Of a DNA stretch of 8,720 bases, positions 1 through 8,720 are shown one piece after another. Numbering within the stretch: position 1 is the first letter of the stretch; every line of letters begins with the position of its first letter. The notes beneath the pieces were generated by a model. That model was not told the origin of the DNA and did not search any database. It was given only the letters and a program-made list of their open reading frames with translations. Location of the stretch: NCBI GenBank assembly GCA_002720285.1, contig PBHT01000011.1, forward strand, positions 1 through 8,720, read 5' to 3'. The position numbers were made by a program, and so were the translations under genes. This DNA comes from Acidobacteriota bacterium. Its GTDB lineage: Bacteria > Acidobacteriota > Vicinamibacteria > Vicinamibacterales > UBA823.

Positions 1-769
1 CATCGTCGTTTAGTGGGCCAATCAGACCACCATTCGCCTTTGACGGCGCGTCTGAAACCCTTGCCACTACATCCGAGAATGGCTCACCAGCAACTACACT
101 GGCACGGGCATCGTTAGCCTTCCCTTCAAGAGCTGCCTCGACTGCGTTGGTTGGAGCACCGTCAGGGGCCGCGATCAGAATCTCCCGTAGCGTGATCTGT
201 CCTGGTATACGAAACTCGTCTGGGTTCGCGTTGTAGTACTCGCGCGCCTCAGTATCCGTCATCGCAACCTTGTCAGTAACTTCGATCCGCTGGACATTCG
301 AAACAATAAATTGCCGCTCCATCGCACGCCTGAGGTCTGACGGGGTCATGCCTTCTGCAGCCAAAACTTCGTTCCACTGCTCGTCACTTTCGATATTGTT
401 CTGTGCTTTGACATTCTCAACAATGTCAGCGAATCTTTCGTCATCCATCTCCATACCGAGTTCACGTCCGTGCTGCACGATCAGCAGCTCATCAATTGCA
501 TCAACAATGAGCTGCGGTATTGCTTGATCCAGTAAATAGTTAAGTTCGGCGTCGGTCGTGTTCTCGTCTACATTGCCTTGCTCACGCTGTCGCCGCAGCA
601 CTTGAACCTGACGTTCCTCCAGTTCGGTCTTAGTAATAATCGCGCCATTAACCTTGACGAGAACCTGCTCTAAAACAATGTTCTGCGCCGCCGGTGCGCC
701 TTCCAAAACCACGACAGCTACCACTACGGCCCATATGACCAAGCCACGTGTACCGCTACACTTTCTCAT
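1..769 (-). CDS. SurA-like periplasmic peptidyl-prolyl cis-trans isomerase, C-terminus cut by the window edge
   Basis: Translating the minus strand from the ATG at 769-767 gives an open frame of 256 codons that runs off the left edge. The start is supported by GAGG at 778-775, five bases upstream. Residues 1-28 form a signal peptide: MRK, a Val/Ala-rich hydrophobic core (about residues 10-22) and a likely cleavage after APA or APAA. Residues 30-175 are a charged helical region like the SurA N-terminal chaperone domain, opening with VLVKVNGAIITKTEL, typical of the family. From about residue 190 (ITLREILIAAP, later GEPFSDVVARVSDAPS and NGGLIGPL) the start of a parvulin-type PPIase domain is visible. 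Members of this family escort unfolded outer-membrane proteins through the periplasm and may isomerise prolyl bonds. The gene lies 36 bases after mfd and is probably co-transcribed with it. Whether one or two parvulin domains follow cannot be seen. The family call is firm; exact orthology to SurA, rather than PrsA or PpiD, is less so. Confidence 0.86.
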   Translation of the reverse strand, partial: MRKCSGTRGLVIWAVVVAVVVLEGAPAAQNIVLEQVLVKVNGAIITKTELEERQVQVLRRQREQGNVDENTTDAELNYLLDQAIPQLIVDAIDELLIVQHGRELGMEMDDERFADIVENVKAQNNIESDEQWNEVLAAEGMTPSDLRRAMERQFIVSNVQRIEVTDKVAMTDTEAREYYNANPDEFRIPGQITLREILIAAPDGAPTNAVEAALEGKANDARASVVAGEPFSDVVARVSDAPSKANGGLIGPLNDD

Positions 770-805
770 AAGCGCCTCAAAAGAAATGTGTTAGACACAA
801 CCATC

Positions 806-3800
806 TTAGCTGATCTCGGTTGTTGATCCCAATTCAGCCAGCACGCCGGTGACACGAGAAAAGATGCCGCTTGGGGAAAGCGCGTCCTCGGCAGAGCTGT
901 CCCCCCGGTTGGGTCGTAACGAGGCGTTACCGGCCCTCTCCCGGCCTGCCCACCAGGGCGCAGAAGTGGTCAGTTGCGCATCACTAGAATCGGTAGCGGC
1001 GCACAAATCAATTTTCAGGAGGCCAGGTGGAACCAACGTCACATCTGAGTGCTCCTCTACCATCTCCAAAACTCGACCAGAATCCACGACCATCTGAGGT
1101 CGGAATTTCACGACGACAGTATTGTGATCACGTTCGATCGACTCAACGCCCAACGCATCGGCACGGACCCGGAGCCGACCGTAGTCAGCAAGAGTCAAAA
1201 TGGACTCGGGTAGAAGGCCGTAACGATCATGCAACTCGGATAGAATCTGCGTCAAATCATCTTCGCTCTTTGCGCCTGCCACGCGACGGTAGACCGTCAA
1301 TCGTTGCGTCATGTCTGGTATGTAGTTCTGGTCGACTCGCAGGTCAATATTCAAGTTAACGGCTGCCCGCCTCTCGTCAAGAATCTCTTCGCCTTTCAAT
1401 CGACTCACCGTCTCTTCCAGTAACTTGATGTACATCTCAAATCCGATCGCTTCAATGTGCCCGCTCTGTTCACCACCGAGCAGGTTGCCAGCTCCCCTAA
1501 TCTCCAAATCCAGCGCGGCGACCCTAAACCCGCTACCGAGATCGCTGAACTCTCGAATCGCCGCCAAGCGTTTACGTGCGACCGCCGACAGTGCGTCAGC
1601 ATGGGGTACAAGCAAGTAGGCGTAAGCTCGGCGATCTGACCGACCGATCCGGCCTCGCAACTGGTAGAGTTGTGCCAAACCAAAGTGATCGGCCTGATTA
1701 ATGATTAGAGTGTTGGCGTTTGGTAGGTCAAGACCATTTTCGATGATCGTGGTTGTTACAAGCACGTCGCATTTGCGATCAATAAAACTCACCATGCATC
1801 GCTCAAGAACGTCCTCACTCATTTGGCCGTGCGCAACAGCCACCTTGATATTCGGCACGAGTCGCGTCACTAGCTCAGCGATCGAGTAGATCGATTCAAT
1901 GCGGTTGTGCACGAAGTAGACCTGTCCACCGCGCTCAACCTCGTGGCGGATTGCCTGTGCGATCAAAGTGCGGTCGAATCTGGCGACATTGGTCTGAATC
2001 GCCAACCGATCCTTTGGGGGAGTTTCAATCAACGACATGTCACGAATACCGACAAGGGACATGTTGAGCGTCCTAGGAATTGGTGTTGCCGTCAGTGTTA
2101 GGACATCGACCCTCCGGCGTAATTGTTTGAGTCGTTCCTTATGAGCTACGCCGAAGCGTTGCTCCTCATCAACAATAAGCAACCCTAAGTCGCGAAACGT
2201 CACATCCTTCGAGAGCAAGCGATGGGTGCCGACAACTATGTCAACCCTTCCATTTGCTGCGTGACTAATAACTGTCTTTTGTTCTTGCCGAGTTCTGAAT
2301 CGGCTCAGCAACTCAATCGTCACGGGAAACGCTGCAAACCGTTCTGTGAGCGTCCTGACATGCTGGAAAGCTAAGACGGTTGTGGGCGCCAGCAGCGCGA
2401 CCTGCTTCCCCTCCATGACTGCTTTGAATGCGGCACGGACAGCGACTTCCGTCTTTCCGTACCCAACATCACCACATAGCAGACGGTCCATAGGAGTCGG
2501 AGCCTCCATGTCGTGTTTGATGTCAGCCACAGCTGTGGCTTGGTCAGCAGTTAGTTCATATCGGAAGGCGTCCTCGAATTCACGTTGCCAGTGCGAATCT
2601 TCGCCGAAGGCGTGGCCCGGCATGGTTTTGCGCGCGGCGTAAAGCTTTAGGAGTTCCTCCGCCATGTCACGCATCGCCTTCTTGACTCGTGTCTTCGCAC
2701 GTTCCCAAGTTGTTCCCCCTAATCGATCAAGCGATGGTCGGCTTCCTCCGGTGTACTTCTGGATTAAATCGAGTTGCTCCACTGGCACGAATAGCTTCGT
2801 GGCCTCCGCATATTGGAGCTCCATAAATTCCTGCGCTGCACCGCCAACTTCAAGCTGGCGGAGACCAACGAACACGCCAACGCCGTGTTCCACGTGCACG
2901 ACATAATCGTCGACCTTAAGGTCGCGAAAATCAGTGAGGAACACCTGCGGGAGGGGGCGCCGGCGCTCGGACGTTTGTCTAGGCTCATCGAACACGTCGG
3001 CTTCGGTATAGACCTGGAGTCCGGCATCAGCCAACCTAAATCCACGCGATAACTGACCCACAGTGACTATAACGGTCGGTCTACTCGTCGGCTGATGGGC
3101 GCCGGCAATTACCGCTGAAAGCCCATGGTCGGTCAGTAGTTCAACAGCACGGTTCAAGGTGCCAACGGTTGTTGCAACGAATAACACCAGTTCGCCCTGT
3201 GTGTGTGCACCTTGGACATCCGTTATCCAGTCCGCAAGGCGGCCTCGGTACTCGATCACTGGTTGACAGGCAATGTGCACAGAATCGCCCACGGATGTCT
3301 TGTAATCAAGGGCGTTGAGGTAAACCGCGGTTCGTAGCCGTTGTGCAATATCGTCGGGGTTAGCCACGAACTGTTCCAGCGCTCTCGGTGCCTCACCGCG
3401 TGTTTTTGCATCTTCAAATGCGGTGGCTAATCGTTGATATGCTGTCGTCAACTGCGCATTGACTTCTTCTGGCTCGGAAGTAAGCAGGCGATACTCATAT
3501 GTTGATAAATACTCGAACACCGAGACAGACGGAGGCTCCTCCTCTAATGTTTCTGGATTGTTATCGTCATCAAAGCGTTCTCGAATTGGTGTTATCACAA
3601 CCCGACTAACCTCTCCTATTGAGCGCTGTGTCGCTTCGTCATAACGCCTTATCGATTCGATCATGTCTCCAATAAACTCGACACGCACAGGATGGTCGTC
3701 TGTGGCAGGAAAAAGGTCGACTATGCCGCCTCTGACACAAAACTCACCGTGGCCATCAACGGGGTCTTGGCGAACAAAACCTCCACGAAGAAGGCGATCG

Positions 3801-4297
3801 CCGAGTAACGTTGGCGACGTCTCGTCCCCCGGAGCAAGTTGAATCGACGCATCCAGCATTACCGCTGGAGCACTCACACGAGGGAGAAGCGCTTCAACTG
3901 AGGCCACGACAACCCGAGCCTTGCCTCGCACCAATGCGGAGAGAGCAGCTGCCCGTGCCGAGGTGACCTCGAAGTGCGGCGCTAATCCGCGATATGGATC
4001 GACCTCCAGCGATGGAAACGGAAGAATTGCAAGTTCGGCCTCTGGGGCCGAGAGCCCCTCCAGTGACGCGAAGAAGAACCTAGTGTCCGATGTCATCGGG
4101 TCGACATCGGCATCTGTCGGTACGACAAGGAGGCTCACCGTTTGACGTCGTGTGGTGGCCACTGTGAATAGGGCACAAGCCGAACTCGTCAACCCAGTAA
4201 TGGCAGTAGCGTTAATCTTGGTATCAAGCTGCTCGAGTGCGGTCTTGAGCATCGCCCGCACCGAAAGCGATTGGGGGGTCGAGGGAATCACGATCAA
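806..4297 (-). CDS. mfd: Transcription-repair coupling factor Mfd
   Basis: This 1163-residue protein is close to the usual Mfd length of about 1150. Mfd is a cytoplasmic ATP-driven DNA translocase that removes RNA polymerase stalled at lesions and recruits UvrA for nucleotide excision repair. Domains in order: a UvrB-like N-terminal module (about residues 90-340, with RGGIVDLFP at 189-197); the RNA polymerase-interacting domain (about 455-520, [14 protein letters not shown] and [12 protein letters not shown]); a RecG-like helicase core with Walker [10 protein letters not shown] at 609-617, DEEQ at 710-713, TATPIPRT at 736-743 and motif [11 protein letters not shown] at 879-887; then the C-terminal regulatory domain (about 980-1098). 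Residues 1100-1150 are low in complexity and GC-rich in the DNA. The start is uncertain: 4297 is TTG, GTG follows at 4291, the first in-frame ATG is residue 16 (4252), an in-frame stop lies at 4327, and no clear Shine-Dalgarno is present. A probable terminator separates it from rfaE2, so it likely has its own promoter. Confidence 0.97.
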   Translation of the reverse strand: MIVIPSTPQSLSVRAMLKTALEQLDTKINATAITGLTSSACALFTVATTRRQTVSLLVVPTDADVDPMTSDTRFFFASLEGLSAPEAELAILPFPSLEVDPYRGLAPHFEVTSARAAALSALVRGKARVVVASVEALLPRVSAPAVMLDASIQLAPGDETSPTLLGDRLLRGGFVRQDPVDGHGEFCVRGGIVDLFPATDDHPVRVEFIGDMIESIRRYDEATQRSIGEVSRVVITPIRERFDDDNNPETLEEEPPSVSVFEYLSTYEYRLLTSEPEEVNAQLTTAYQRLATAFEDAKTRGEAPRALEQFVANPDDIAQRLRTAVYLNALDYKTSVGDSVHIACQPVIEYRGRLADWITDVQGAHTQGELVLFVATTVGTLNRAVELLTDHGLSAVIAGAHQPTSRPTVIVTVGQLSRGFRLADAGLQVYTEADVFDEPRQTSERRRPLPQVFLTDFRDLKVDDYVVHVEHGVGVFVGLRQLEVGGAAQEFMELQYAEATKLFVPVEQLDLIQKYTGGSRPSLDRLGGTTWERAKTRVKKAMRDMAEELLKLYAARKTMPGHAFGEDSHWQREFEDAFRYELTADQATAVADIKHDMEAPTPMDRLLCGDVGYGKTEVAVRAAFKAVMEGKQVALLAPTTVLAFQHVRTLTERFAAFPVTIELLSRFRTRQEQKTVISHAANGRVDIVVGTHRLLSKDVTFRDLGLLIVDEEQRFGVAHKERLKQLRRRVDVLTLTATPIPRTLNMSLVGIRDMSLIETPPKDRLAIQTNVARFDRTLIAQAIRHEVERGGQVYFVHNRIESIYSIAELVTRLVPNIKVAVAHGQMSEDVLERCMVSFIDRKCDVLVTTTIIENGLDLPNANTLIINQADHFGLAQLYQLRGRIGRSDRRAYAYLLVPHADALSAVARKRLAAIREFSDLGSGFRVAALDLEIRGAGNLLGGEQSGHIEAIGFEMYIKLLEETVSRLKGEEILDERRAAVNLNIDLRVDQNYIPDMTQRLTVYRRVAGAKSEDDLTQILSELHDRYGLLPESILTLADYGRLRVRADALGVESIERDHNTVVVKFRPQMVVDSGRVLEMVEEHSDVTLVPPGLLKIDLCAATDSSDAQLTTSAPWWAGRERAGNASLRPNRGDSSAEDALSPSGIFSRVTGVLAELGSTTEIS
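867..966. repeat. GC-rich insert-like segment with inverted repeats inside the 3' end of mfd
   Basis: Bases 901-960 are 75 percent G+C by direct count (45 of 60), against 48 percent in 961-1020 and 55 percent in 1021-1080. The segment contains short inverted repeats: GTAAC (916-920) and GTTAC (926-930) around a 5-base loop, extendable by CCG (905-907) and CGG (931-933) with a bulge; GGGGA (873-877) facing TCCCC (900-904); and GGCC twice (932-935, 943-946). It encodes about 34 residues (Mfd 1111-1144) rich in Ala, Arg, Ser, Gly and Pro that resemble no Mfd motif, while the following residues ([14 protein letters not shown]) look like an ordinary helical C-terminus. I infer an in-frame inserted dispersed repeat, but boundaries are approximate and only one copy is visible. 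A lineage-specific disordered tail is the alternative. Confidence 0.33.
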
Positions 4298-4321
4298 ACC
4301 AGTGGAGAAGATGAACCCCCG

Positions 4322-4330
4322 ATGTTAGCA
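4322..4330 (-). promoter_or_regulatory. Possible extended -10 promoter element for mfd
   Basis: On the minus strand this reads TGCTAACAT, matching the TGn-TAnnnT pattern of an extended -10 box. It lies between the probable terminator and the mfd start, about 25 bases upstream of the TTG at 4297, which would leave a short 5' leader. No convincing -35 hexamer is seen at the right distance. The position makes sense because mfd would otherwise be cut off by the terminator, but the motif is short and could be chance. Confidence 0.27.
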
Positions 4331-4340
4331 CGCGGGAGCC

Positions 4341-4366
4341 AAGAAAACCGCAACGGGTGTCGCGGT
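4341..4366 (-). terminator. Rho-independent terminator after rfaE2
   Basis: On the minus strand ACCGCGAC (4366-4359) pairs with GTTGCGGT (4354-4347) to give an 8-bp stem with one G-U pair and a 4-base ACCC loop. It is followed directly by a T-rich run, TTTCTT, at 4346-4341. It begins 20 bases after the rfaE2 stop codon, so it should end the wzm-wzt-rfaE2 transcript, possibly also readthrough from the ATP synthase operon. The T-run is only on the minus-strand side, so it is oriented for these genes. The T-run is short and interrupted by one C, so efficiency may be partial. Confidence 0.68.
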
Positions 4367-4386
4367 CTTCCATCTGGCACTGAGAA

Positions 4387-4872
4387 CTAAAAGTTGGGTT
4401 TCGAATGCAAGGAACGGATGCGATTCACGATTGCCGTCGTAGAGTGGCCTTGCTCAATGTCGACACGCACAACCCGTCCACCCCGAGACTCAACTGTTTC
4501 ACGTCCGACAATCTGGTCGGCCATCCAGTCAGCGCCTTTCACAAGCACATCGGGCTGCAGCTGCGCAATGAGTTTCTCAGGTGTTGGCTCCTCAAAGATA
4601 ACGACCGCATCAACGGAGGTTAGCGCCTCCAGCACTTCCGCACGCTCGATTGCTGGCACAATGGGCCTTCCTAGCCCCTTGATCGACCGCACTGATGTGT
4701 CACCGTTAAGCCCAACGATCAGAAGGTCGCCTTCTGCGGCTGCCTTCCTGAGATAGCGCACATGCCCAGGGTGGACCAAGTCAAAAACACCATTCGTGAA
4801 GGCAATGGATCCACCTGCTGCACGGGTTTGGTTAACTAGGTCGATCACTTCGTCGGGCATCATCGTCACCAT
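4387..4872 (-). CDS. rfaE2: D-glycero-beta-D-manno-heptose 1-phosphate adenylyltransferase (stand-alone RfaE2/HldE C-terminal type)
   Basis: The product, 161 residues from the chosen start, is a cytidylyltransferase-fold nucleotidyltransferase. The family adenylates heptose 1-phosphate to ADP-heptose, the precursor of the lipopolysaccharide inner core. Visible signatures are [16 protein letters not shown] (HPGH at 34-37, the nucleotide-binding HxGH motif), [12 protein letters not shown] (55-66), GRPIVP with the following [15 protein letters not shown] (111-116) and the C-terminal [12 protein letters not shown]. The commonly seen Cys in TNGCFD is Val here. It lacks the ribokinase-like domain of fused HldE, so a separate heptose-7-phosphate kinase is expected elsewhere. 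I chose ATG 4872 (MVTMMPDEV), preceded by AAGAG; ATGs at 4863 and 4860 are alternatives. The frame is open further up to 4929, but that would overlap the upstream ABC gene and add nothing conserved. It follows that gene after 11 bases and is probably in the same operon. Confidence 0.92.
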   Translation of the reverse strand: MVTMMPDEVIDLVNQTRAAGGSIAFTNGVFDLVHPGHVRYLRKAAAEGDLLIVGLNGDTSVRSIKGLGRPIVPAIERAEVLEALTSVDAVVIFEEPTPEKLIAQLQPDVLVKGADWMADQIVGRETVESRGGRVVRVDIEQGHSTTAIVNRIRSLHSKPNF

Positions 4873-4883
4873 AGAGCTCTTAG

Positions 4884-6191
4884 CTAGTCGAGATGTCCCG
4901 TGAAACGGATGTTGTCTGGAAACTTCCAACGATGGCGCGGGCGGAAGATTCCTATGTCATTAGTACGCGATTTAACACGAAAGGTATGCAATAGGCGGTG
5001 ATAGTCATACGGATATCCGTCACGCTTGTGCACCGCGACGTCAAGTTTGTAGGTACCTGCGACCAGGTCTAGGCTGTCAATGGTAAAAACAATTTCTCCC
5101 TCACCGTCCATACGTTCGGAGGTCAACTTCTCAAGAGCCGTGTTGGTACCGTAACAGCACACACCCTCAGCATTAAATAAACTGATCCCGAATACGAAGT
5201 CGCCTACCGGCTTTGCAGCCCGGACACGCAACCGGATGGACATCCGTGCACCGCAGGGAAAAACGTGCGAGGGTTGGTCATCATCACCCACCATCGAGAC
5301 TTCCACGATTTCAACCTCGCGTGACCCCCAGCGGCCCTCGGTGGCCTGGAACATGTCGGGTGGATGGTCATCGGTGGGTGGTCCGGCCGTTCTCGCCTGC
5401 TCCCTAGTCTTCACATCGGCAGAGGCTATCTGCCGCTCTTCCGCCTTCTCCACGTCCACTAAATACGCGTCGATAACTCGAGTCGGATCACCGGTCGCGC
5501 GGATCCGCCCGTCGTCTAACCACACAGCCTCGTCGCAAAGTCGCTCCACTAGATCCAGAGAGTGAGTTACCAGTAGGACGGTCTTGCCTCTCCGACGAAA
5601 CTCGGCAAATTTATCAAGACACTTATGGGTAAAACTCTGATCGCCAACCGCCAGTACTTCATCAATCAGTAACACGTCCGGGTCGACATGGATTGCCACG
5701 GCGAATCCGAGTCGCATATACATGCCTGACGAGTAGGTTTTCACTGGTGCGTCAATGAAGTCTTCTAGCTCGGCGAACTCTACAATCTCGTCGAACTTCC
5801 TGGTGACCTCCCGTTTTGACAGGCCTAACATGATGCCGTTAATGAAGACGTTCTCCCGCCCACTGATCTCAGGATGGAAACCAGCTCCGAGTTCAATCAG
5901 CGCTGAAATGCGCCCGTCGACTCTGACCGTGCCCAACGTCGGCTTGGTGATACCAGCGACCAATTTCAACAAGGTGCTCTTTCCCGATCCATTCGAACCG
6001 ATCACCCCCACCGTCCGCCCTTTCTCTACAGTAAGCGACACGTCCTGAAGGGCTGAAAATGTTTCGTGAGGCCGAAGGTCAGAGATCAGGCTACCCGACA
6101 ACAGAGCGCTCTTCAGCGTGGCAAATTGCCGGCGACGGCTAAATCGACGGTAGACCTTAGACACTCCTTCGACGGCGATTACGTTCGTCAA
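4884..6191 (-). CDS. wzt: Polysaccharide/O-antigen ABC exporter ATP-binding protein with Wzt-type C-terminal domain
   Basis: This cytoplasmic ATPase would power export of an undecaprenyl-linked glycan through the adjacent permease. Numbered from the chosen TTG start (435 residues), the nucleotide-binding domain covers about 1-245: Walker [10 protein letters not shown] at 65-73, ABC signature [10 protein letters not shown] at 153-162 (the SSGM form usual in this subfamily), Walker [13 protein letters not shown] at 173-184 and switch VTHS at 208-211. A variable, charged linker follows, then from about 300 a beta-rich domain ([15 protein letters not shown], later [13 protein letters not shown]) resembling the Wzt C-terminal carbohydrate-binding domain. 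That domain in known systems recognises the modified non-reducing end of the O-antigen. The start is placed at TTG 6191 because AGAGGG (6202-6197) lies five bases upstream; GTG 6197 is an alternative. The frame stays open to an ATG at 6281 inside wzm, but those 30 residues look like antisense-frame noise. It starts ten bases after the wzm stop. Confidence 0.93.
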   Translation of the reverse strand: MTNVIAVEGVSKVYRRFSRRRQFATLKSALLSGSLISDLRPHETFSALQDVSLTVEKGRTVGVIGSNGSGKSTLLKLVAGITKPTLGTVRVDGRISALIELGAGFHPEISGRENVFINGIMLGLSKREVTRKFDEIVEFAELEDFIDAPVKTYSSGMYMRLGFAVAIHVDPDVLLIDEVLAVGDQSFTHKCLDKFAEFRRRGKTVLLVTHSLDLVERLCDEAVWLDDGRIRATGDPTRVIDAYLVDVEKAEERQIASADVKTREQARTAGPPTDDHPPDMFQATEGRWGSREVEIVEVSMVGDDDQPSHVFPCGARMSIRLRVRAAKPVGDFVFGISLFNAEGVCCYGTNTALEKLTSERMDGEGEIVFTIDSLDLVAGTYKLDVAVHKRDGYPYDYHRLLHTFRVKSRTNDIGIFRPRHRWKFPDNIRFTGHLD

Positions 6192-6201
6192 CTCCACCCT
6201 C

Positions 6202-6996
6202 TCATACTTCTTCGGCAAACGAGTCGCGTAGCCTGTCGAACAGAAAATATCCCAGGAGAAACAATACGATTGACACGCCACCTAGGGCTAACAGCCACTT
6301 CCAATGCCCGAACGGCCCGTCGTAGAACAAGATCTCCTGATAGGAGATGACCAGGTGGGTGAACGGGTTCAGGTCCAGTAGGACCTTGCCACTCGGCGGA
6401 GCTAATGACATCGGATAGATAATAGGCGTGGCGAAAAACCAGAAGGTCATCAGGTTTCCTAAGATATCTTTTAGGTCACGAAAGTGGACCGTTAGCGACG
6501 CCACAATCAGCGCTAAGCCAAGTGTAAAGAAAAGCTGTACAAGCACGACAACCGGCAACCAGAGTAATTCCAATGGACGGACTGGCACCGCAAAGTACAC
6601 CAGTGCAGCAGCAATTATCGGTAGCCCTAGTAAGAAATGGACCATGTTCGCGAGAACAGTAACAACCGGCAGCACTTCGGCAGGAAACAGCACCTTCTTG
6701 ATCAAATTGCCGCCTGCGATCAGCACATTCGACGCCTCTAGGACAGATGACGAAAACCATGTCCAAGGCAGAAGACCGCAAAACATGAACAACGCGTAGG
6801 GCTCAATGTCGATCGGACGGATGCCCGGGAGAACGACGCTGAAGACAAACCAATAGACCAACAGAAGCAGAAGGGGGTTGATAAAGGACCAAAAAAACCC
6901 AAGAACCGATCCACGGTAGCGCGCCTTGAGTTCACGGGCCACCAGGCTTTGAATGAGGCTTCGGTGGCGGAGTAAGCGAACCAGGTTATGCAGCAT
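6202..6996 (-). CDS. wzm: ABC-2 type polysaccharide export permease (Wzm/TagG family)
   Basis: A 264-residue integral inner-membrane protein of the usual size for this family. It forms, as a dimer, the channel through which a lipid-linked polysaccharide is moved to the periplasm, driven by the ATPase encoded next. The amphipathic N-terminus is followed by the family hallmark RELKARYRGSVLGFFW (21-36). About six membrane segments are visible: 33-55, 68-88, 107-135, 143-170, 182-200 and 235-254. The motif HFRDLKDILG (171-180) and TPIIYP (190-195) are typical of ABC-2 exporters of glycans. The start ATG 6996 has AGGT (7002-6999) just upstream, a close-spaced ribosome site. The start overlaps the stop codon (6988-6986) of the decayed phosphatase frame, suggesting the two were once translationally coupled. 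The substrate cannot be told from the permease; O-antigen-like glycan is inferred from the neighbouring Wzt-type C-terminal domain and the heptose gene. Confidence 0.93.
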   Translation of the reverse strand: MLHNLVRLLRHRSLIQSLVARELKARYRGSVLGFFWSFINPLLLLLVYWFVFSVVLPGIRPIDIEPYALFMFCGLLPWTWFSSSVLEASNVLIAGGNLIKKVLFPAEVLPVVTVLANMVHFLLGLPIIAAALVYFAVPVRPLELLWLPVVVLVQLFFTLGLALIVASLTVHFRDLKDILGNLMTFWFFATPIIYPMSLAPPSGKVLLDLNPFTHLVISYQEILFYDGPFGHWKWLLALGGVSIVLFLLGYFLFDRLRDSFAEEV

Positions 6997-7156
6997 CGAC
7001 CTGAAGCACTAGTTTAGTGATGTTGTCGGGTCCGCCCCTAGCATTAGCTGCCTCGACCAACGATTTGCAGATATCAGAAAGTGGACCGTCCTGCTCCAAC
7101 AGTTCATGTAGATGTCTGGGCCTAAATAATAGTCGACTTCGGACCAAGGCTGAAGG
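6986..7156 (-). pseudogene. Decayed C-terminal remnant of a PP2C-type serine/threonine phosphatase
   Basis: Between atpC and wzm the minus strand encodes a classic PP2C tail: LSDICKSLVEAANARGG followed by PDNIT and KLVLQVDAA, ending at TAA 6988-6986. The GG-x-DN-(I)T motif carries the Asp that binds metal in this phosphatase family. Just upstream, in another frame, 7155-7114 reads SLQPWSEVDYYLGPD, resembling the strand before the family's LLxCSDGL motif. Joining the two needs a frame change of about one base near 7113, and the loop normally lying between them is shortened, so a small internal deletion is also likely. No ATG or plausible ribosome site opens the downstream frame, which is in phase with atpC just past its TAG stop. 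About 170 residues of the phosphatase are missing. I read this as a dead gene fragment that is kept because its end overlaps the wzm start region. A sequencing or assembly error could explain the frameshift but not the missing N-terminus. Confidence 0.72.
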
Positions 7157-7582
7157 CTAGCTGCGGACCTGGGCGCGTGCAGCGACCTGTATTCGAACGA
7201 GCGACCGGAGCAGCGAGAGGCGCGCTCGCTCAACATCAATATCCAAGGACCGCTCAGCCAGCCGCTTCTCAGCACGCTGCTTGGCCAACCGTGAACGCTC
7301 AACGTCGATCTCCTCAGCGCGCTCAGCTACCTTTGCAAGCACTGTGACACGGTCGGACTGGACCTCGACGAACCCTGAGAGGATCGAAATAAATGACCGT
7401 TCTTGATTCGTACGAAACCAGAGTTGCCCAACATCCATCATCGTCGCCAGGAGCGGAGTGTGCCCCGGTAAAACATCAAAATACCCTTCCGCGCCAGGAA
7501 TGTGCACCTCGTCAACCAACTGGCTGACCAGCGACCTGTCTGGGGTAACGACCTCGAGTGTGAGTTGTGATGGTAATACCAT
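7157..7582 (-). CDS. atpC: F-type ATP synthase epsilon subunit
   Basis: A complete 141-residue epsilon subunit, part of the central stalk of the F1 sector that couples rotation to catalysis and can inhibit ATP hydrolysis. Residues 4-85 form the N-terminal beta-sandwich, with the family pattern LEVVTPDRSLVSQLVDEVHI and then PGAEGYFDVLPGHTPLLA, and later FVEVQSDRVTVLA. Residues 88-141 are charged and helical (AERAEEIDVERSRLAKQRAEKRL), matching the C-terminal two-helix domain; a second similar stretch (LDIDVERARLSLLRSLVRIQ) follows. ATG 7582 is preceded by AGGGA at 7591-7587 with a 4-base spacer. It lies 26 bases after atpD in the usual atpD-atpC order. I see no terminator after it, so transcription may continue into the exporter genes. 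Confidence 0.96.
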   Translation of the reverse strand: MVLPSQLTLEVVTPDRSLVSQLVDEVHIPGAEGYFDVLPGHTPLLATMMDVGQLWFRTNQERSFISILSGFVEVQSDRVTVLAKVAERAEEIDVERSRLAKQRAEKRLAERSLDIDVERARLSLLRSLVRIQVAARAQVRS

Positions 7583-7608
7583 GGGGTCCCTACACGACGC
7601 GCCCTGCC

Positions 7609-8720
<1,112 letters not shown>

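Noticed and set aside
270..527. Plus-strand open frame of 85 codons
   Set aside because: It is Ser/Thr-rich shadow sequence opposite the SurA-like coding frame, which has a signal peptide, ribosome site and domain matches.
787..799. Hairpin TGTGT-TAG-ACACA between mfd and the SurA-like gene, with a T-rich run after it on the minus strand
   Set aside because: The stem is only 5 bp with three A-T pairs and a 3-base loop, and it sits immediately before the ribosome site of the next gene. Too weak to call as a terminator.
1027..1359. Plus-strand open frame of 110 codons, the longest plus-strand frame opposite mfd
   Set aside because: It lies entirely opposite conserved Mfd C-terminal domain sequence and shows no recognisable domain or ribosome site. 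The same holds for the other plus-strand frames over mfd.
5270..5380. Partly complementary GGTGGGTG and CACCCACC stretches within wzt
   Set aside because: The match is only 8 to 9 bases inside the variable linker-to-C-terminal coding region and can be explained by chance and codon use.
6192..6281. Longer N-terminus for the Wzt-like ATPase starting at ATG 6281
   Set aside because: It overlaps the conserved end of wzm, and the 30 extra residues are Cys-rich and unlike the family, while a TTG with a good ribosome site lies at 6191.
7009..7302. A 97-codon minus-strand open frame crossing the end of atpC
   Set aside because: Its first half is out of frame within atpC, and only its last third touches the phosphatase remnant. 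It then runs into the wrong frame before the GGPDNIT motif, so it is not a gene in itself.

Overview
The window is a compact housekeeping stretch from a diderm (Gram-negative-type) bacterium. Every gene I can support lies on the minus strand, so transcription runs from the right end to the left. Base composition looks moderate, near 50 percent GC by eye. ATP synthase genes, an O-antigen/polysaccharide ABC exporter, a heptose adenylyltransferase, Mfd and a SurA-like periplasmic foldase together indicate an outer membrane. I think of Acidobacteriota or a neighbouring phylum from the mfd-PPIase and atpD-atpC context, but this is a weak inference.

In transcription order: (1) 8720-7157 is the 3' end of an F-type ATP synthase operon, with atpD (N-terminus outside the window) followed by complete atpC. 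(2) 7156-6986 holds no intact gene. It carries the recognisable C-terminal tail of a PP2C-type protein phosphatase, split over two frames and without a start codon, so I call it a decayed remnant. Its stop codon overlaps the start of the next gene. (3) 6996-4387 is a tight three-gene unit: an ABC-2 permease (Wzm type), an ATPase with a Wzt-type C-terminal domain, and a stand-alone RfaE2-type heptose-1-phosphate adenylyltransferase. Together they suggest a role in lipopolysaccharide or other cell-surface glycan assembly. (4) 4366-4341 is a good candidate Rho-independent terminator, with a possible mfd promoter just after it. (5) 4297-806 is full-length mfd, the transcription-repair coupling factor, with an unusual GC-rich, low-complexity stretch near its C-terminus that may be an inserted repeat. 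(6) 769-1 is the N-terminal part of a secreted SurA-like peptidyl-prolyl isomerase, cut by the left edge.

I see no mobile element, CRISPR array, RNA gene or defence system. Nothing here looks like a wholly new system. The points most worth a second look are the PP2C remnant between atpC and wzm, and the GC-rich insert-like segment in mfd.
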